Assembly: GCA_003168335.1 (NCBI GenBank)
Contig: PMSM01000010.1
Location: 396,001-460,000 of the forward strand
Source of the DNA: Blastocatellia bacterium
GTDB taxonomy: Bacteria > Acidobacteriota > Blastocatellia > Pyrinomonadales > Pyrinomonadaceae
DNA: 64,000 nucleotides
Direction: 5' to 3'
Of the stretch, positions 27,453 to 34,032 are shown piece by piece; the stretch's first letter is position 1; each line of letters opens with the position of its first letter. The notes below the pieces were generated by a model. The model was not told the origin of the DNA. It made no database searches and saw nothing but the letters and a program-made list of their open reading frames with translations. The position numbers were made by a program, and so were the translations under genes.

Positions 27453-27587
27453 CTAGAATGGTATGTCTTCGCCCAAGTCTTCATCTTGCTGAATGACCGG
27501 CAGGTCTTCAACTGGTCCGATTGGACCATGTAAAGCCTGGTCGATTGCATCCTCCAAACGCAAAAGCGCGGGAAGGTCATTTTTAGG
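27453..27587 (-). CDS. Small protein with SSB-like acidic C-terminal tip (start unresolved)
   Basis: A frame open from a TAA at 27588-27590 to TAG at 27453 ends in 'QQDEDLGEDIPF', very close to the conserved acidic tip of single-stranded DNA-binding proteins (consensus DDDIPF). The preceding part is 'DLPALLRLEDAIDQALHGP'. There is no ATG in frame; a TTG at 27563 would give 36 residues. An ATG at 27580 opens a different frame right after the shared hairpin leader, so a one-base frameshift may separate start from body. Alternatives are a decaying ssb gene or a micro-protein that mimics the SSB tail to bind SSB partners. Confidence 0.45.
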   Translation of the reverse strand, partial: PKNDLPALLRLEDAIDQALHGPIGPVEDLPVIQQDEDLGEDIPF

Positions 27588-27592
27588 TTAGC

Positions 27593-27607
27593 GCGGCTTT
27601 AGGCCGC
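27593..27607 (-). promoter_or_regulatory. Hairpin leader, copy 1
   Basis: GCGGC-TTTAG-GCCGC hairpin upstream of the small gene at 27587-27453, followed on the minus strand by GCTAACCTAA and an ATG. Same layout as the copies at 27902, 28166 and 32878. Confidence 0.55.
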
Positions 27608-27666
27608 TTAATTTTCGAAGGGACAATCACAGGCACTAGGTCCACGATTGCCCACCCCGCTAGTGC

Positions 27667-27885
27667 TTATTCAAGAGTCTGTTTGAGGAGATAGACCACA
27701 TTCACCGTTCCGTCTTGGTTGTCGAAGAACTCAGCTTTGACGACGTTGTAAATGAACGTGTGGGAGTGAATTGCAATTGGAACGTCATCGCCTATGTTTA
27801 GGTCAAAGGGAATCGGGAGCCTCTGAGAGCCGCCAGACTTTGAGCCAGCAAAGACAATGAAGCGTTCGTTGATTGATTGTTCCAT
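27667..27885 (-). CDS. Small protein of unknown function, 72 residues
   Basis: A compact 72-residue protein with alternating hydrophobic strands ('RFIVFAGSKSGG', 'IPFDLNIGDDVPIAI', 'VKAEFFDNQDGTVNVVYLL'), probably a small beta-barrel. The ATG follows the hairpin leader directly (GCTAACCTAACCTCACATG) and has no Shine-Dalgarno. It is the middle gene of a three-gene minus-strand set of small proteins between 28154 and 27453. I recognise no family. Confidence 0.6.
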   Translation of the reverse strand: MEQSINERFIVFAGSKSGGSQRLPIPFDLNIGDDVPIAIHSHTFIYNVVKAEFFDNQDGTVNVVYLLKQTLE

Positions 27886-27901
27886 GTGAGGTTAGGTTAG
27901 C

Positions 27902-27916
27902 GCCGCTCTAAGCGGC
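27902..27916 (-). promoter_or_regulatory. Hairpin leader, copy 2
   Basis: GCCGCT-CTA-AGCGGC perfect hairpin 17 bases before the start codon of the 72-residue protein, followed on the minus strand by GCTAACCTAACCTCACATG. Confidence 0.6.
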
Positions 27917-27920
27917 TTAG

Positions 27921-28154
27921 TTAGAGGACGTAAAAGTTCTTGTGTTTTGAATCGTCGTAGTCCTGAATTTCATCGCTGATGAAGTCAATAAACTTCTGGT
28001 CAACCTCTCCAAACTCTAGGACCTTAGCGATGAACCCTTCGCCTTCAATCGGTTTACCTTCTGCTAAGAGTTCTTTCGCCTTCTTGAGTCCAACTTCATT
28101 TTCAAAAGTTACAGCGGCGAAGTCATCGTCGCCCGAGACAAATAGTATTTTCAT
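27921..28154 (-). CDS. Small acidic protein of unknown function, 77 residues
   Basis: 77 residues, strongly acidic ('VSGDDDFAAVTFENEVGLKK', C-terminal 'DEIQDYDDSKHKNFYVL'). It looks like a small alpha/beta fold. The start ATG is preceded by the hairpin leader and ATACCTCAC rather than a Shine-Dalgarno. It is the first of three small minus-strand genes. No family is recognised; acidic small proteins in mobile elements are sometimes DNA mimics, but there is no specific evidence for that here. Confidence 0.6.
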   Translation of the reverse strand: MKILFVSGDDDFAAVTFENEVGLKKAKELLAEGKPIEGEGFIAKVLEFGEVDQKFIDFISDEIQDYDDSKHKNFYVL

Positions 28155-28165
28155 GTGAGGTATGA

Positions 28166-28182
28166 GCCGTCCTAAAGACGGC
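28166..28182 (-). promoter_or_regulatory. Hairpin leader, copy 3
   Basis: GCCGTC-CTAAA-GACGGC hairpin, stem sequence changed with compensation relative to copy 2, which is evidence that the structure itself is kept. It is followed on the minus strand by TCATACCTCACATG of the 77-residue gene. Confidence 0.6.
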
Positions 28183-28246
28183 TTAACTTAGGTTAGTTTC
28201 CGACCTTTATTTAAGTCTATCAAGCTGATATAAACCGTCAAATCAT

Positions 28247-28255
28247 TTATCCACA
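28247..28255 (+). promoter_or_regulatory. DnaA-box-like 9-mer TTATCCACA (1)
   Basis: Perfect match to the DnaA box consensus, 9 bases before the start codon at 28265. Two more copies on the same strand follow within 1.3 kb. Confidence 0.45.
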
Positions 28256-28264
28256 AGGTGCAAA

Positions 28265-28651
28265 ATGCCTAAAATTCTTATTTTCAGCGAACATAATTCA
28301 CCCGGCGCAGATGAAGACCTCTTACTTACAATTCAAAAGATAGAACCCGATTCGGAAATAACCAAAAGTCTCGTGCCAATCGGCCCCGGCGGAATCGGGC
28401 CATTCTGGGATAGATTCGCAATATTTCTTGTCGCCGAGGCAAGCAAGGTCGTCATTAAGCGGGTAACAGAAGCTGCTGTTCAATGGGCAAAAGACCGCAT
28501 GAAACAGCGAGACGAAGCTATATCGATATACTACATCTCGATTTTTGGCCCTGACGGTATTCCTTTAACTTCCAAGAATATCCAGCCAAGTGGCGAAGTT
28601 CGTGATTCGTCAGGTCAGCGTCCCATTAGTTTGCCTGTCCACCTTCTTTAA
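28265..28651 (+). CDS. Small protein of unknown function, 128 residues
   Basis: 128 residues. It begins with a strand-rich part ('PKILIFSEHNS'), has a Gly/Pro turn ('PIGPGGIGPFW') and then a helix 'DRFAIFLVAEASKVVIKRV' continuing into a charged helix, and ends with a strand-rich tail. The first gene of a plus-strand run of small genes (28265-29336). It may be a small effector-associated domain, but no family is recognised. Confidence 0.55.
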   Translation: MPKILIFSEHNSPGADEDLLLTIQKIEPDSEITKSLVPIGPGGIGPFWDRFAIFLVAEASKVVIKRVTEAAVQWAKDRMKQRDEAISIYYISIFGPDGIPLTSKNIQPSGEVRDSSGQRPISLPVHLL

Positions 28652-28719
28652 TATGCTTGTATGATTTTGCCTCGCGCTGTATCATGCGTGGCACAGTGTT
28701 TCGCGCAGAAATAGGACCG

Positions 28720-28902
28720 ATGCCCACTAATCCTCCAGACCGACTTCCATTAACTGGACTGTGGAAAGTTGTGATTTACGAAGGCGAGAGATTAGTAAGA
28801 ACGGACCGGGAACACATTACGCATGGAATGGCGACGAAGTTAGCGAGAGAATTGAATTTTCAATTCGGACACAATCGGAAAGCGAAGGGAGCGGGTAGTT
28901 AA
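28720..28902 (+). CDS. Small 'W-K-V-V-I' protein, 60 residues
   Basis: The ATG at 28720 is preferred because AGGA lies just upstream; the open frame begins earlier at 28657 with weaker starts. The core 'GLWKVVIYEGERLVRTDRE' followed by 'THGMATKLARELN' resembles the next gene's 'RLWQVVIIERDE' and 'TYSEAMSEANAFN'. The two adjacent genes are likely diverged duplicates of a small beta-beta-alpha unit. Function unknown. Confidence 0.5.
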   Translation: MPTNPPDRLPLTGLWKVVIYEGERLVRTDREHITHGMATKLARELNFQFGHNRKAKGAGS

Positions 28903-28904
28903 AT

Positions 28905-29123
28905 ATGCAGGACGCAATTATCCAGGGAATGCACGACTATGTTTACAAAGAACGAGATGCCGATGAACGATTATGGCAAGTAGTAATAATTGAGAGAGAC
29001 GAAATGGGCAGCCGGAAAAAGGACAATCCAAATGAGATACTCTACAAGGCCAGTCTAACCTACTCCGAGGCCATGAGCGAAGCGAACGCCTTTAACCAGG
29101 AATCCTATAAGCGAGGTTCCTAA
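28905..29123 (+). CDS. Small 'W-Q-V-V-I' protein, 72 residues
   Basis: Starts 2 bp after the previous gene, with GGGAGCGGGT as a possible ribosome site. It has 'LWQVVIIERDE', a charged linker, then 'ASLTYSEAMSEANAFNQE', a strand-strand-helix arrangement similar to the gene before. Likely paralogue of it. No known family recognised. Confidence 0.5.
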   Translation: MQDAIIQGMHDYVYKERDADERLWQVVIIERDEMGSRKKDNPNEILYKASLTYSEAMSEANAFNQESYKRGS

Positions 29124-29124
29124 C

Positions 29125-29133
29125 TTATCCACA
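29125..29133 (+). promoter_or_regulatory. DnaA-box-like 9-mer TTATCCACA (2)
   Basis: Second perfect copy, directly after the stop of the 72-residue gene. Confidence 0.45.
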
Positions 29134-29186
29134 ACCAGTTGGCGTTACCATTGACAGGCGGAAAATTTAGGCGGAAAATATTTCGT

Positions 29187-29336
29187 ATGGATTGGGCAAC
29201 AGGTGTAGGTTTAGTTATGGGCGCCGTCGCAACGGCTGACCTGGCCTACAAGTATGCCTCTCGCCTTTTCAAAAAGGTCCCAACAACGACCACCTTGACA
29301 CAAACCACTGAAGTTCAGGTTTTAAAAAAAAGTTAA
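29187..29336 (+). CDS. Tiny membrane protein, 49 residues
   Basis: From the ATG at 29187: 'MDWATGVGLVMGAVATADLA' is an apolar, Gly/Ala-rich membrane segment followed by a basic stretch (YKYASRLFKKV) and a Thr-rich tail. It has the look of a small single-pass membrane protein such as a holin- or toxin-like peptide. The frame also continues upstream to 29139 with no better start. Coding status is moderate because of the short length. Confidence 0.4.
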   Translation: MDWATGVGLVMGAVATADLAYKYASRLFKKVPTTTTLTQTTEVQVLKKS

Positions 29337-29507
29337 TTACATAGCGGAACGCACTTTGCATTGTGCTAACGTACAGCGCGGTCTAGACCAACCGCATTTT
29401 GGTAATCTCAACAATCCAAAGCAGTAGCACATTGCTTGCATTAAGTGACAAATTTGGCAAGCATCCATATTCTTGGATAAGCGTCCTTACGAATCGGTAG
29501 TGGCAAG

Positions 29508-29516
29508 TTATCCACA
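29508..29516 (+). promoter_or_regulatory. DnaA-box-like 9-mer TTATCCACA (3)
   Basis: Third perfect copy, inside the non-coding stretch. Confidence 0.45.
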
Positions 29517-29568
29517 GCTCCCTCTTGCGCGAATTTTTAGACCTGTCATACTAAGTTCAGGCCCTAAT

Positions 29569-29596
29569 CCGGGGCTGCCCCCGGTAGCACCTTTTT
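29569..29596 (+). terminator. Possible terminator after the small plus-strand genes
   Basis: A 6-bp GC stem (CCGGGG with CCCCGG) followed 7 bases later by TTTTT. It would end transcripts of the small-gene run 28265-29336, though the gap from the last stop codon is about 230 bp. Confidence 0.4.
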
Positions 29597-30024
29597 ATAC
29601 TCCGAACAAATAAACAGAAAACCCTTGCAACAAAATTGGTCGCTTCGTACCTCGCAAGGGTTGGCGGCCTTTTTTGTTTGTCCCTGTCGCTGGCTCCGGC
29701 GAGCGATTAGGATAAGCAAGAAATACTGAGCGGTGTGGTCAGGCGAACCTACAATGCCCCCGCTTGGATGCCAAGTTAAATGCGTAGGACTCATAGGTGA
29801 GCTTACTCCGAAGCGAAGATAATCGGAGTCTGGACAGCCCATGAACTGCTCTTAGCGTTATGCGAATTCTCCTTGCGCTACGAGATTACCCAACGAGCCA
29901 ACTGGACTCTGCGGAGAGTAAGAGATAAGCAGTACCGAGAGACAACGGAACCACACTGCCGAGGAAAAAGACTGCTCACCCCAGGCTTTTAGGGTTTATC
30001 ATGGAAGCCCAGTAGAGAAAATCC

Positions 30025-30645
30025 ATGCTTCTAGCACAGACAATTATTTTCGGACTAACGCTGATTGCAATCGTTTGGTACGCGGAAATAACGCGCAGGA
30101 TGTATCGTGAGATTAAGCGCCAAGCCGACACAGCTTTAGAAAGCCACAAGTCTTACAAGCTCTCTGTCGCAGCAGATTGGTTGTTGAAACTTCAACAAGA
30201 ATTTGATGGTATTGAATTGACCAAGGCTAGGTTTTATGTAGCTCAGTTCCGCAGACAACTTATTACAAATCCGGAGCTGGCGCCCGATACCGCAATTCAC
30301 GATTTAATGGAGGAGCTTTGGGATTTCTTTGAAACTTTGGGAGTACTCTTAAAGCGCGGTCTATTGGACAAAGAATTGATTCACACTCAGTTTTTCCATT
30401 GGGTTAATGGTTACTGGTACTTAACAAAAAGATACCTTGAAGCGGAGCGCAAGGAGAACGACCCTAGATGGAAGAACTTTGTATATTTGGCTAATGAACT
30501 GCGAAAGATAGAAGCCCACCAATATTGTCGCTCAAAAGACCTTGAATGGTCTAATTCTGAGTACGAAGAGTTTATCGAGCAGGAATTCACTTCCAACAAA
30601 GCGGCGTTGAAAAGGCTTGGCGGTACTCCTTTTAATAAACTCTAA
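30025..30645 (+). CDS. Membrane-anchored helical protein (DUF4760-like)
   Basis: 206 residues. An N-terminal transmembrane helix ('IIFGLTLIAIVWYAEIT') is followed by a helical cytoplasmic domain rich in aromatic and acidic residues, e.g. 'DLMEELWDFFETLGVLLKRG' and 'HWVNGYWYLTKRYL'. The layout recalls the DUF4760 family of small membrane-linked proteins, though I cannot verify this. It stands alone on the plus strand, convergent with the RHIM-motif operon. Confidence 0.55.
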   Translation: MLLAQTIIFGLTLIAIVWYAEITRRMYREIKRQADTALESHKSYKLSVAADWLLKLQQEFDGIELTKARFYVAQFRRQLITNPELAPDTAIHDLMEELWDFFETLGVLLKRGLLDKELIHTQFFHWVNGYWYLTKRYLEAERKENDPRWKNFVYLANELRKIEAHQYCRSKDLEWSNSEYEEFIEQEFTSNKAALKRLGGTPFNKL

Positions 30646-30671
30646 AGAAATTTATCTAGGGCCATAGGACT

Positions 30672-31430
30672 CTACGCGCCGAACATAACTCTCAGAGCGG
30701 CTATCGTTGGCACCGCAAGTGTGTAAACATCCGCTGTCGTCGATAAGAGCTTATCAACTGTTAAAAGTCGCTCGCGCTTTTCCTGAATGGTCGTTGATTC
30801 GTCCAAAGTCTCAAGATGCTGGATTTGATAGAGGTTTCCAATGACTTCCTTCTTGACTAACGGTTGCAAGGCCGATTTTTGAATTACCTCAATCAGTTTG
30901 TTAGTTAGCGCTTCAACTGATTGTCCAGTTTGAATGTATTGTGTATTTCCCGCTCCTTGCTGAATGCCGCCGATAACATCACCCTGCACAGTTAGGCTGT
31001 AGGGTTCCGAAGCAGGTTTATGGAATGTTTTTTCAAGTTCCATTTGTCTTACCTGATTTGCAAGCCCAATAAAAACTGATTGCGCCAAATAGGTCAATGA
31101 GGCGTTTGTCGCCGGCCCTGGACTCCACGACGACCCATCCTGACGATGGTTTACTATTCTTTCCATTTCAGCCTTAATTTCTGCCATGTCCGCTAGGTTA
31201 GGCAACATTTCTTCAGCGATAAACGATTCCAGTTGGGCTTGACCGTAAAACTCAGCCAACTCTCTAAGCATCGTTACATGTTCGTTATCGATTGCCCTCG
31301 ACCTTGCACCGCTGCGCCCCATTGTTTGCTCAAATCGTTTGATATTTGTCCAATGGGTTTTTGAAATCTCTTGCGCTTGCCGAATGTATTTTATCCTCGC
31401 AAGTTCTTGGGCTTTACCGCTGATTCTCAT
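30672..31430 (-). CDS. RHIM/BASS-like motif protein C with apolar C-terminus
   Basis: 252 residues from the ATG at 31430, chosen because it lies 7 bp after the upstream gene's stop (the frame stays open to 31487). The N-terminal half is helical. Near residues 148-160 is 'GDVIGGIQQGAGNTQYI', matching I-Q-x-G-x-x-N of RHIM/BASS3-type amyloid motifs. The C-terminal about 85 residues are helical and end in 'YTLAVPTIAALRVMFGA', an apolar stretch that might insert in a membrane. Third gene of a three-gene operon whose members all carry the motif. Confidence 0.6.
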   Translation of the reverse strand: MRISGKAQELARIKYIRQAQEISKTHWTNIKRFEQTMGRSGARSRAIDNEHVTMLRELAEFYGQAQLESFIAEEMLPNLADMAEIKAEMERIVNHRQDGSSWSPGPATNASLTYLAQSVFIGLANQVRQMELEKTFHKPASEPYSLTVQGDVIGGIQQGAGNTQYIQTGQSVEALTNKLIEVIQKSALQPLVKKEVIGNLYQIQHLETLDESTTIQEKRERLLTVDKLLSTTADVYTLAVPTIAALRVMFGA

Positions 31431-31437
31431 TTGTTCT

Positions 31438-32214
31438 CTATTCCGGAGTGAAGAGTCCAAGAGCATATTTTCGCACGAACGTCCCAAATGTATTGACCTC
31501 GTGCAGTTCTACCCAAGGGTTTCCACCAATCTCTTGTGCACGTGCGATATCCTCTTCGGTTACTTGAATATCGCCGATTTCGGAAACGCGCTGGTCCCCG
31601 ACTTCCGGGCGCAACTGGCTCCATCGAATATGGGGTTTTCCGTTTCTGAAATGAATGCCGGTAATATTCTGAGTGTTGTTTGGGCCAACCTGTGCGCCGC
31701 CGATAACATCACCATGAACATGCAATGCGTAAGACGAGCCCGACGCTTCCGGCTGCTTTCTTTGTTCAATCATTAGGTCAGTTCTTGCCACATCGAGTTC
31801 CAGTAGCGCCTCACCAACCAATCGGTCCAACTGGCTTTTCAAATATTCATCCATGTTCGGAATCTTGGCGCGAGTTAGCGGATGCCTGAAATCGGGATTA
31901 GCTTCCCTCGTGGTGATGTCGTGAAAGCGCCGGTCAACTAATGCTGCGATTTCCATGATTATCTCTTGCCGGTCTTCGTCATCAATCAGGGTTCCGTCCA
32001 TTCGATACCCTTCCATGTATGCATCGATAATCATTTTGTAAGCGCGTCTCGTTCGCTCGACATGATAGTCAACCATTTCATTGAAGCGAGGATTTTCGTT
32101 TGTAGCCAGAGCCTTTACGCGCCTGTGTTCCTGTTCGCCCCACAGAGCTTGTTTATAGTTTTCCCGGCCCATGACGGCATCGGCCCGCGCTTTAGCTTCT
32201 GGACTTAGTTTCAT
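31438..32214 (-). CDS. RHIM/BASS-like motif protein B
   Basis: 258 residues. The N-terminal 160 residues are helical and charged ('YHVERTRRAYKMIIDAYMEG', 'LDRLVGEALLELDVARTDL'). Near 175-190 is 'GDVIGGAQVGPNNTQNI', sharing the GDVIGG start and NTQ end with protein C. The C-terminal 70 residues differ from C and look like a small mixed fold ending 'TFVRKYALGLFTPE'. Start overlaps the upstream gene's end by 23 bp; stop lies 7 bp before the next start. Function unknown. Confidence 0.6.
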   Translation of the reverse strand: MKLSPEAKARADAVMGRENYKQALWGEQEHRRVKALATNENPRFNEMVDYHVERTRRAYKMIIDAYMEGYRMDGTLIDDEDRQEIIMEIAALVDRRFHDITTREANPDFRHPLTRAKIPNMDEYLKSQLDRLVGEALLELDVARTDLMIEQRKQPEASGSSYALHVHGDVIGGAQVGPNNTQNITGIHFRNGKPHIRWSQLRPEVGDQRVSEIGDIQVTEEDIARAQEIGGNPWVELHEVNTFGTFVRKYALGLFTPE

Positions 32215-32714
32215 CGCTTATCTTGATTTCTTGAGTGTTTCCTGAACCTTGCTGAACCGCTCCGTAGTTGTTTGCAATATTTGTCGTATAGGCTGTCTGG
32301 CTCCGTTGGCTTTGGAGTTTCATTTCAAGCACTTTTTTATCGAGCCTATTGTGCATATCCGCTTCCAACACTCTAATTCGTTGGACGGTCAGAGGTGGAA
32401 GCGGATGGACGGGGATGCCAGGAGGGCCCCCAAAGAACCCTCCTGCCACCTTTTCATGAAGTTGTTCTAACTCGTAGTTCGTTGGCACAATTCCTGCCAA
32501 CTGCCAACTTTCAAGCCAAGAATCAATAAACGTTTCGCTATATTTTTTGAGCCACTCCACATACAGTTGCCTCAGGGCCGTTTTTTGGCCGAGGCCATCC
32601 GGCGTTTTATCTATGATAGCTTGGGCCCTTTTTTTAAATTCCTTGTTTAGCTGGGTCACGGCTTCACCGAATTTTATCTGCGCCAATCTTTGACCCTCAA
32701 AGCTCAATCCCATC
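32192..32714 (-). CDS. RHIM/BASS-like motif protein A
   Basis: 174 residues from the ATG at 32714, chosen because TAGGAG lies 8 bases upstream; the frame itself is open to 32869. The protein is helical ('FGEAVTQLNKEFKKRAQAI', 'YVEWLKKYSETFIDSWL'), has a Gly/Pro loop 'GGFFGGPPGIPVHPLPP', a further helix, and ends with 'NNYGAVQQGSGNTQEI' just before the C-terminus, the usual place for a signalling amyloid motif on an adaptor. First gene of the operon A-B-C. Confidence 0.6.
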
Positions 32715-32877
32715 TTCGCGTCTCCTACGGATAACTTATTTGACCAGTTTGACCATTCTAATAGGCTTGCTACGATTATGTTAACTGGCGTGGCGGTGCC
32801 AGTGAGCCGTAGGCGAGCACTAATCATAGGCTCTTTCATAATTGTATTCTGCAAGTCAAACCTTGCCACCAGCCAAA

Positions 32878-32890
32878 CCGCCTAGAGCGG
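32878..32890 (+). promoter_or_regulatory. Hairpin leader, copy 4
   Basis: CCGC-CTAGA-GCGG hairpin followed by CGCCAACCTAACCTCAGTG on the plus strand, nearly identical to the leader in front of the 27885 start codon but ending in GTG. It is 3.5-5 kb away from the other copies and in the opposite orientation. Confidence 0.5.
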
Positions 32891-32906
32891 CGCCAACCTA
32901 ACCTCA

Positions 32907-33011
32907 GTGACTCCCCAAGAGAAATACCAAAACAAGTACATTCACAACCCCTTCGCTAATCTTCAGGTTCTACTACAACGGCAAGCCACCGCACTTTTGC
33001 GCGAGTCATAG
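32907..33011 (+). CDS. Possible 34-residue micro-protein behind hairpin leader 4
   Basis: GTG at 32907 is placed as the start codon is in the other leader-driven genes. The frame reads MTPQEKYQNKYIHNPFANLQ and on to a TAG at 33009-33011. Only position relative to the leader supports it; it may be chance. The rest of 33012-33200 before tnsA shows no gene. Confidence 0.25.
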   Translation: MTPQEKYQNKYIHNPFANLQVLLQRQATALLRES

Positions 33012-33200
33012 TCCGTGATCGGAACGTTGCACCAATGGCCAAGGACTTTAGTCCTCAAGAAAAATCCACTAAGTGGTCTCACGAATCAGTAGTAAATCTT
33101 CTTCAAAAACTCTGGATCGCCGTGCTTTTCCAACGTTTTCTGTAAGGGAACGGAATCATCGCATTCGCTTTTAATCCGAGTCTGATGGCGAGGAGGTCTC

Positions 33201-34019
33201 ATGGCCAAACGAAATAGGTCGATCACCCAGCGGGTACGAGAAAAGCGACGGAAGGAAGGACGTGGCGTCGGCACTGGTAAAGACTACAAACCTGAGCTGC
33301 GCATCCAGGATGTATCGTCGATTGGTTTGGCAACACGCGTTCGTGGTTGGACAACCGATCGAATACACCACCTCATGAGTAAGCTTGAATTGATGGTCTT
33401 TTTCACGCTCGACTGGCCCACCACAGTCACAGACATCCGTGAGCAATTTCCTCTGGACCTTGAGGAGACACAAGCCATTGCAGACCAACTCGCAATCCGT
33501 CATCCGCGCGATCCAAAAACGAAAGAACTCGTCGTGATGACAACCGATTTTGTCGTTACGGTGGGCAGTGGAATTAATGAAGTCATGTACGCGTACACGG
33601 TTAAGTATGCGAAGCAACTAAAATCGCGAAGGGTTATGGAGAAATTCGAAATCGAACGCGTCTATTGGAGTCGCCGAAATATTTCTTGGAGCATTGTCAC
33701 CGAATTAGATATAGCCGGCGCGTTTGTCACCAACGTGGAATGGGTCCACTTTCATCGAGACTTGAGCAGTCTTGCACCGATCAGCGCCGCAACGGTTAAG
33801 AACATTGAAGCTTATCTGGCTCCTCGCTTGTTCTCACAGCTATCTCCGCTTCGACTTCTAACAGACGAAAGCGACCGCGCGTTCTTACTTTCCCCGGGTA
33901 CAAGCCTGTCTGTCGTCAGACACTTAATAGCAAACCGGCGACTTGAAGTAGATATGAAAACACCAATTCAACCGGAGACGATTCTGCGTCTCACGGCAAA
34001 GCCCTTGATCTTGCAATAA
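33201..34019 (+). CDS. tnsA: TnsA-like transposon endonuclease
   Basis: 272 residues. TnsA nicks the 5' ends of the element and, with TnsB, makes clean cut-and-paste excision. The restriction-enzyme-like active site is complete: Glu63 in 'HHLMSKLELMVFF', Asp116 in 'VMTTDFVV', Lys135 in 'AYTVKYAKQL', close to the Tn7 residues E63, D114, K132. The C-terminal part fits the TnsA winged-helix domain. A GAGGAGG site precedes the ATG. It heads the operon tnsA-tnsB-tnsC-tnsD. Confidence 0.92.
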   Translation: MAKRNRSITQRVREKRRKEGRGVGTGKDYKPELRIQDVSSIGLATRVRGWTTDRIHHLMSKLELMVFFTLDWPTTVTDIREQFPLDLEETQAIADQLAIRHPRDPKTKELVVMTTDFVVTVGSGINEVMYAYTVKYAKQLKSRRVMEKFEIERVYWSRRNISWSIVTELDIAGAFVTNVEWVHFHRDLSSLAPISAATVKNIEAYLAPRLFSQLSPLRLLTDESDRAFLLSPGTSLSVVRHLIANRRLEVDMKTPIQPETILRLTAKPLILQ

Positions 34020-34032
34020 CGCAACATTGCCA

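Larger units (their letters stand above)
29340..30010. other. Long non-coding stretch with several hairpins
   Basis: About 670 bp without a convincing gene. It contains CCGGGG-CTGC-CCCCGG type stem at 29569-29584 followed by TTTTT (29592-29596), a 9-bp stem AACCCTTGC (29620-29628) with GCAAGGGTT (29654-29662) followed by TTTTTT (29670-29675), CTTGG-ATG-CCAAG near 29764, and ACTCCGA...TCGGAGT near 29805-29830. It could be a structured non-coding RNA, an origin-like region (a DnaA-box-like 9-mer lies at 29508) or a decayed gene. It is not a tRNA, and I could not match it to tmRNA or RNase P. Confidence 0.45.

Noticed and set aside
27335-27580. 81-residue frame starting MTFPRFCVW
   Set aside because: It runs through a terminator hairpin and has Cys/Trp/Arg-rich, non-protein-like composition. 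The neighbouring frame ending in an SSB-like tip fits the terminator position better, though the ATG at 27580 may be its true, frameshifted start.
29564-29842. 92-residue minus-strand frame in the non-coding stretch
   Set aside because: It reads through two strong hairpins with T-runs and has no ribosome site or protein-like pattern.
29880-29960. Possible tmRNA because of TAAGCAGTACCGAG
   Set aside because: Neither the 5' GG...GATTCGAC part nor the 3' T-loop and CCA end of a tmRNA is present nearby.
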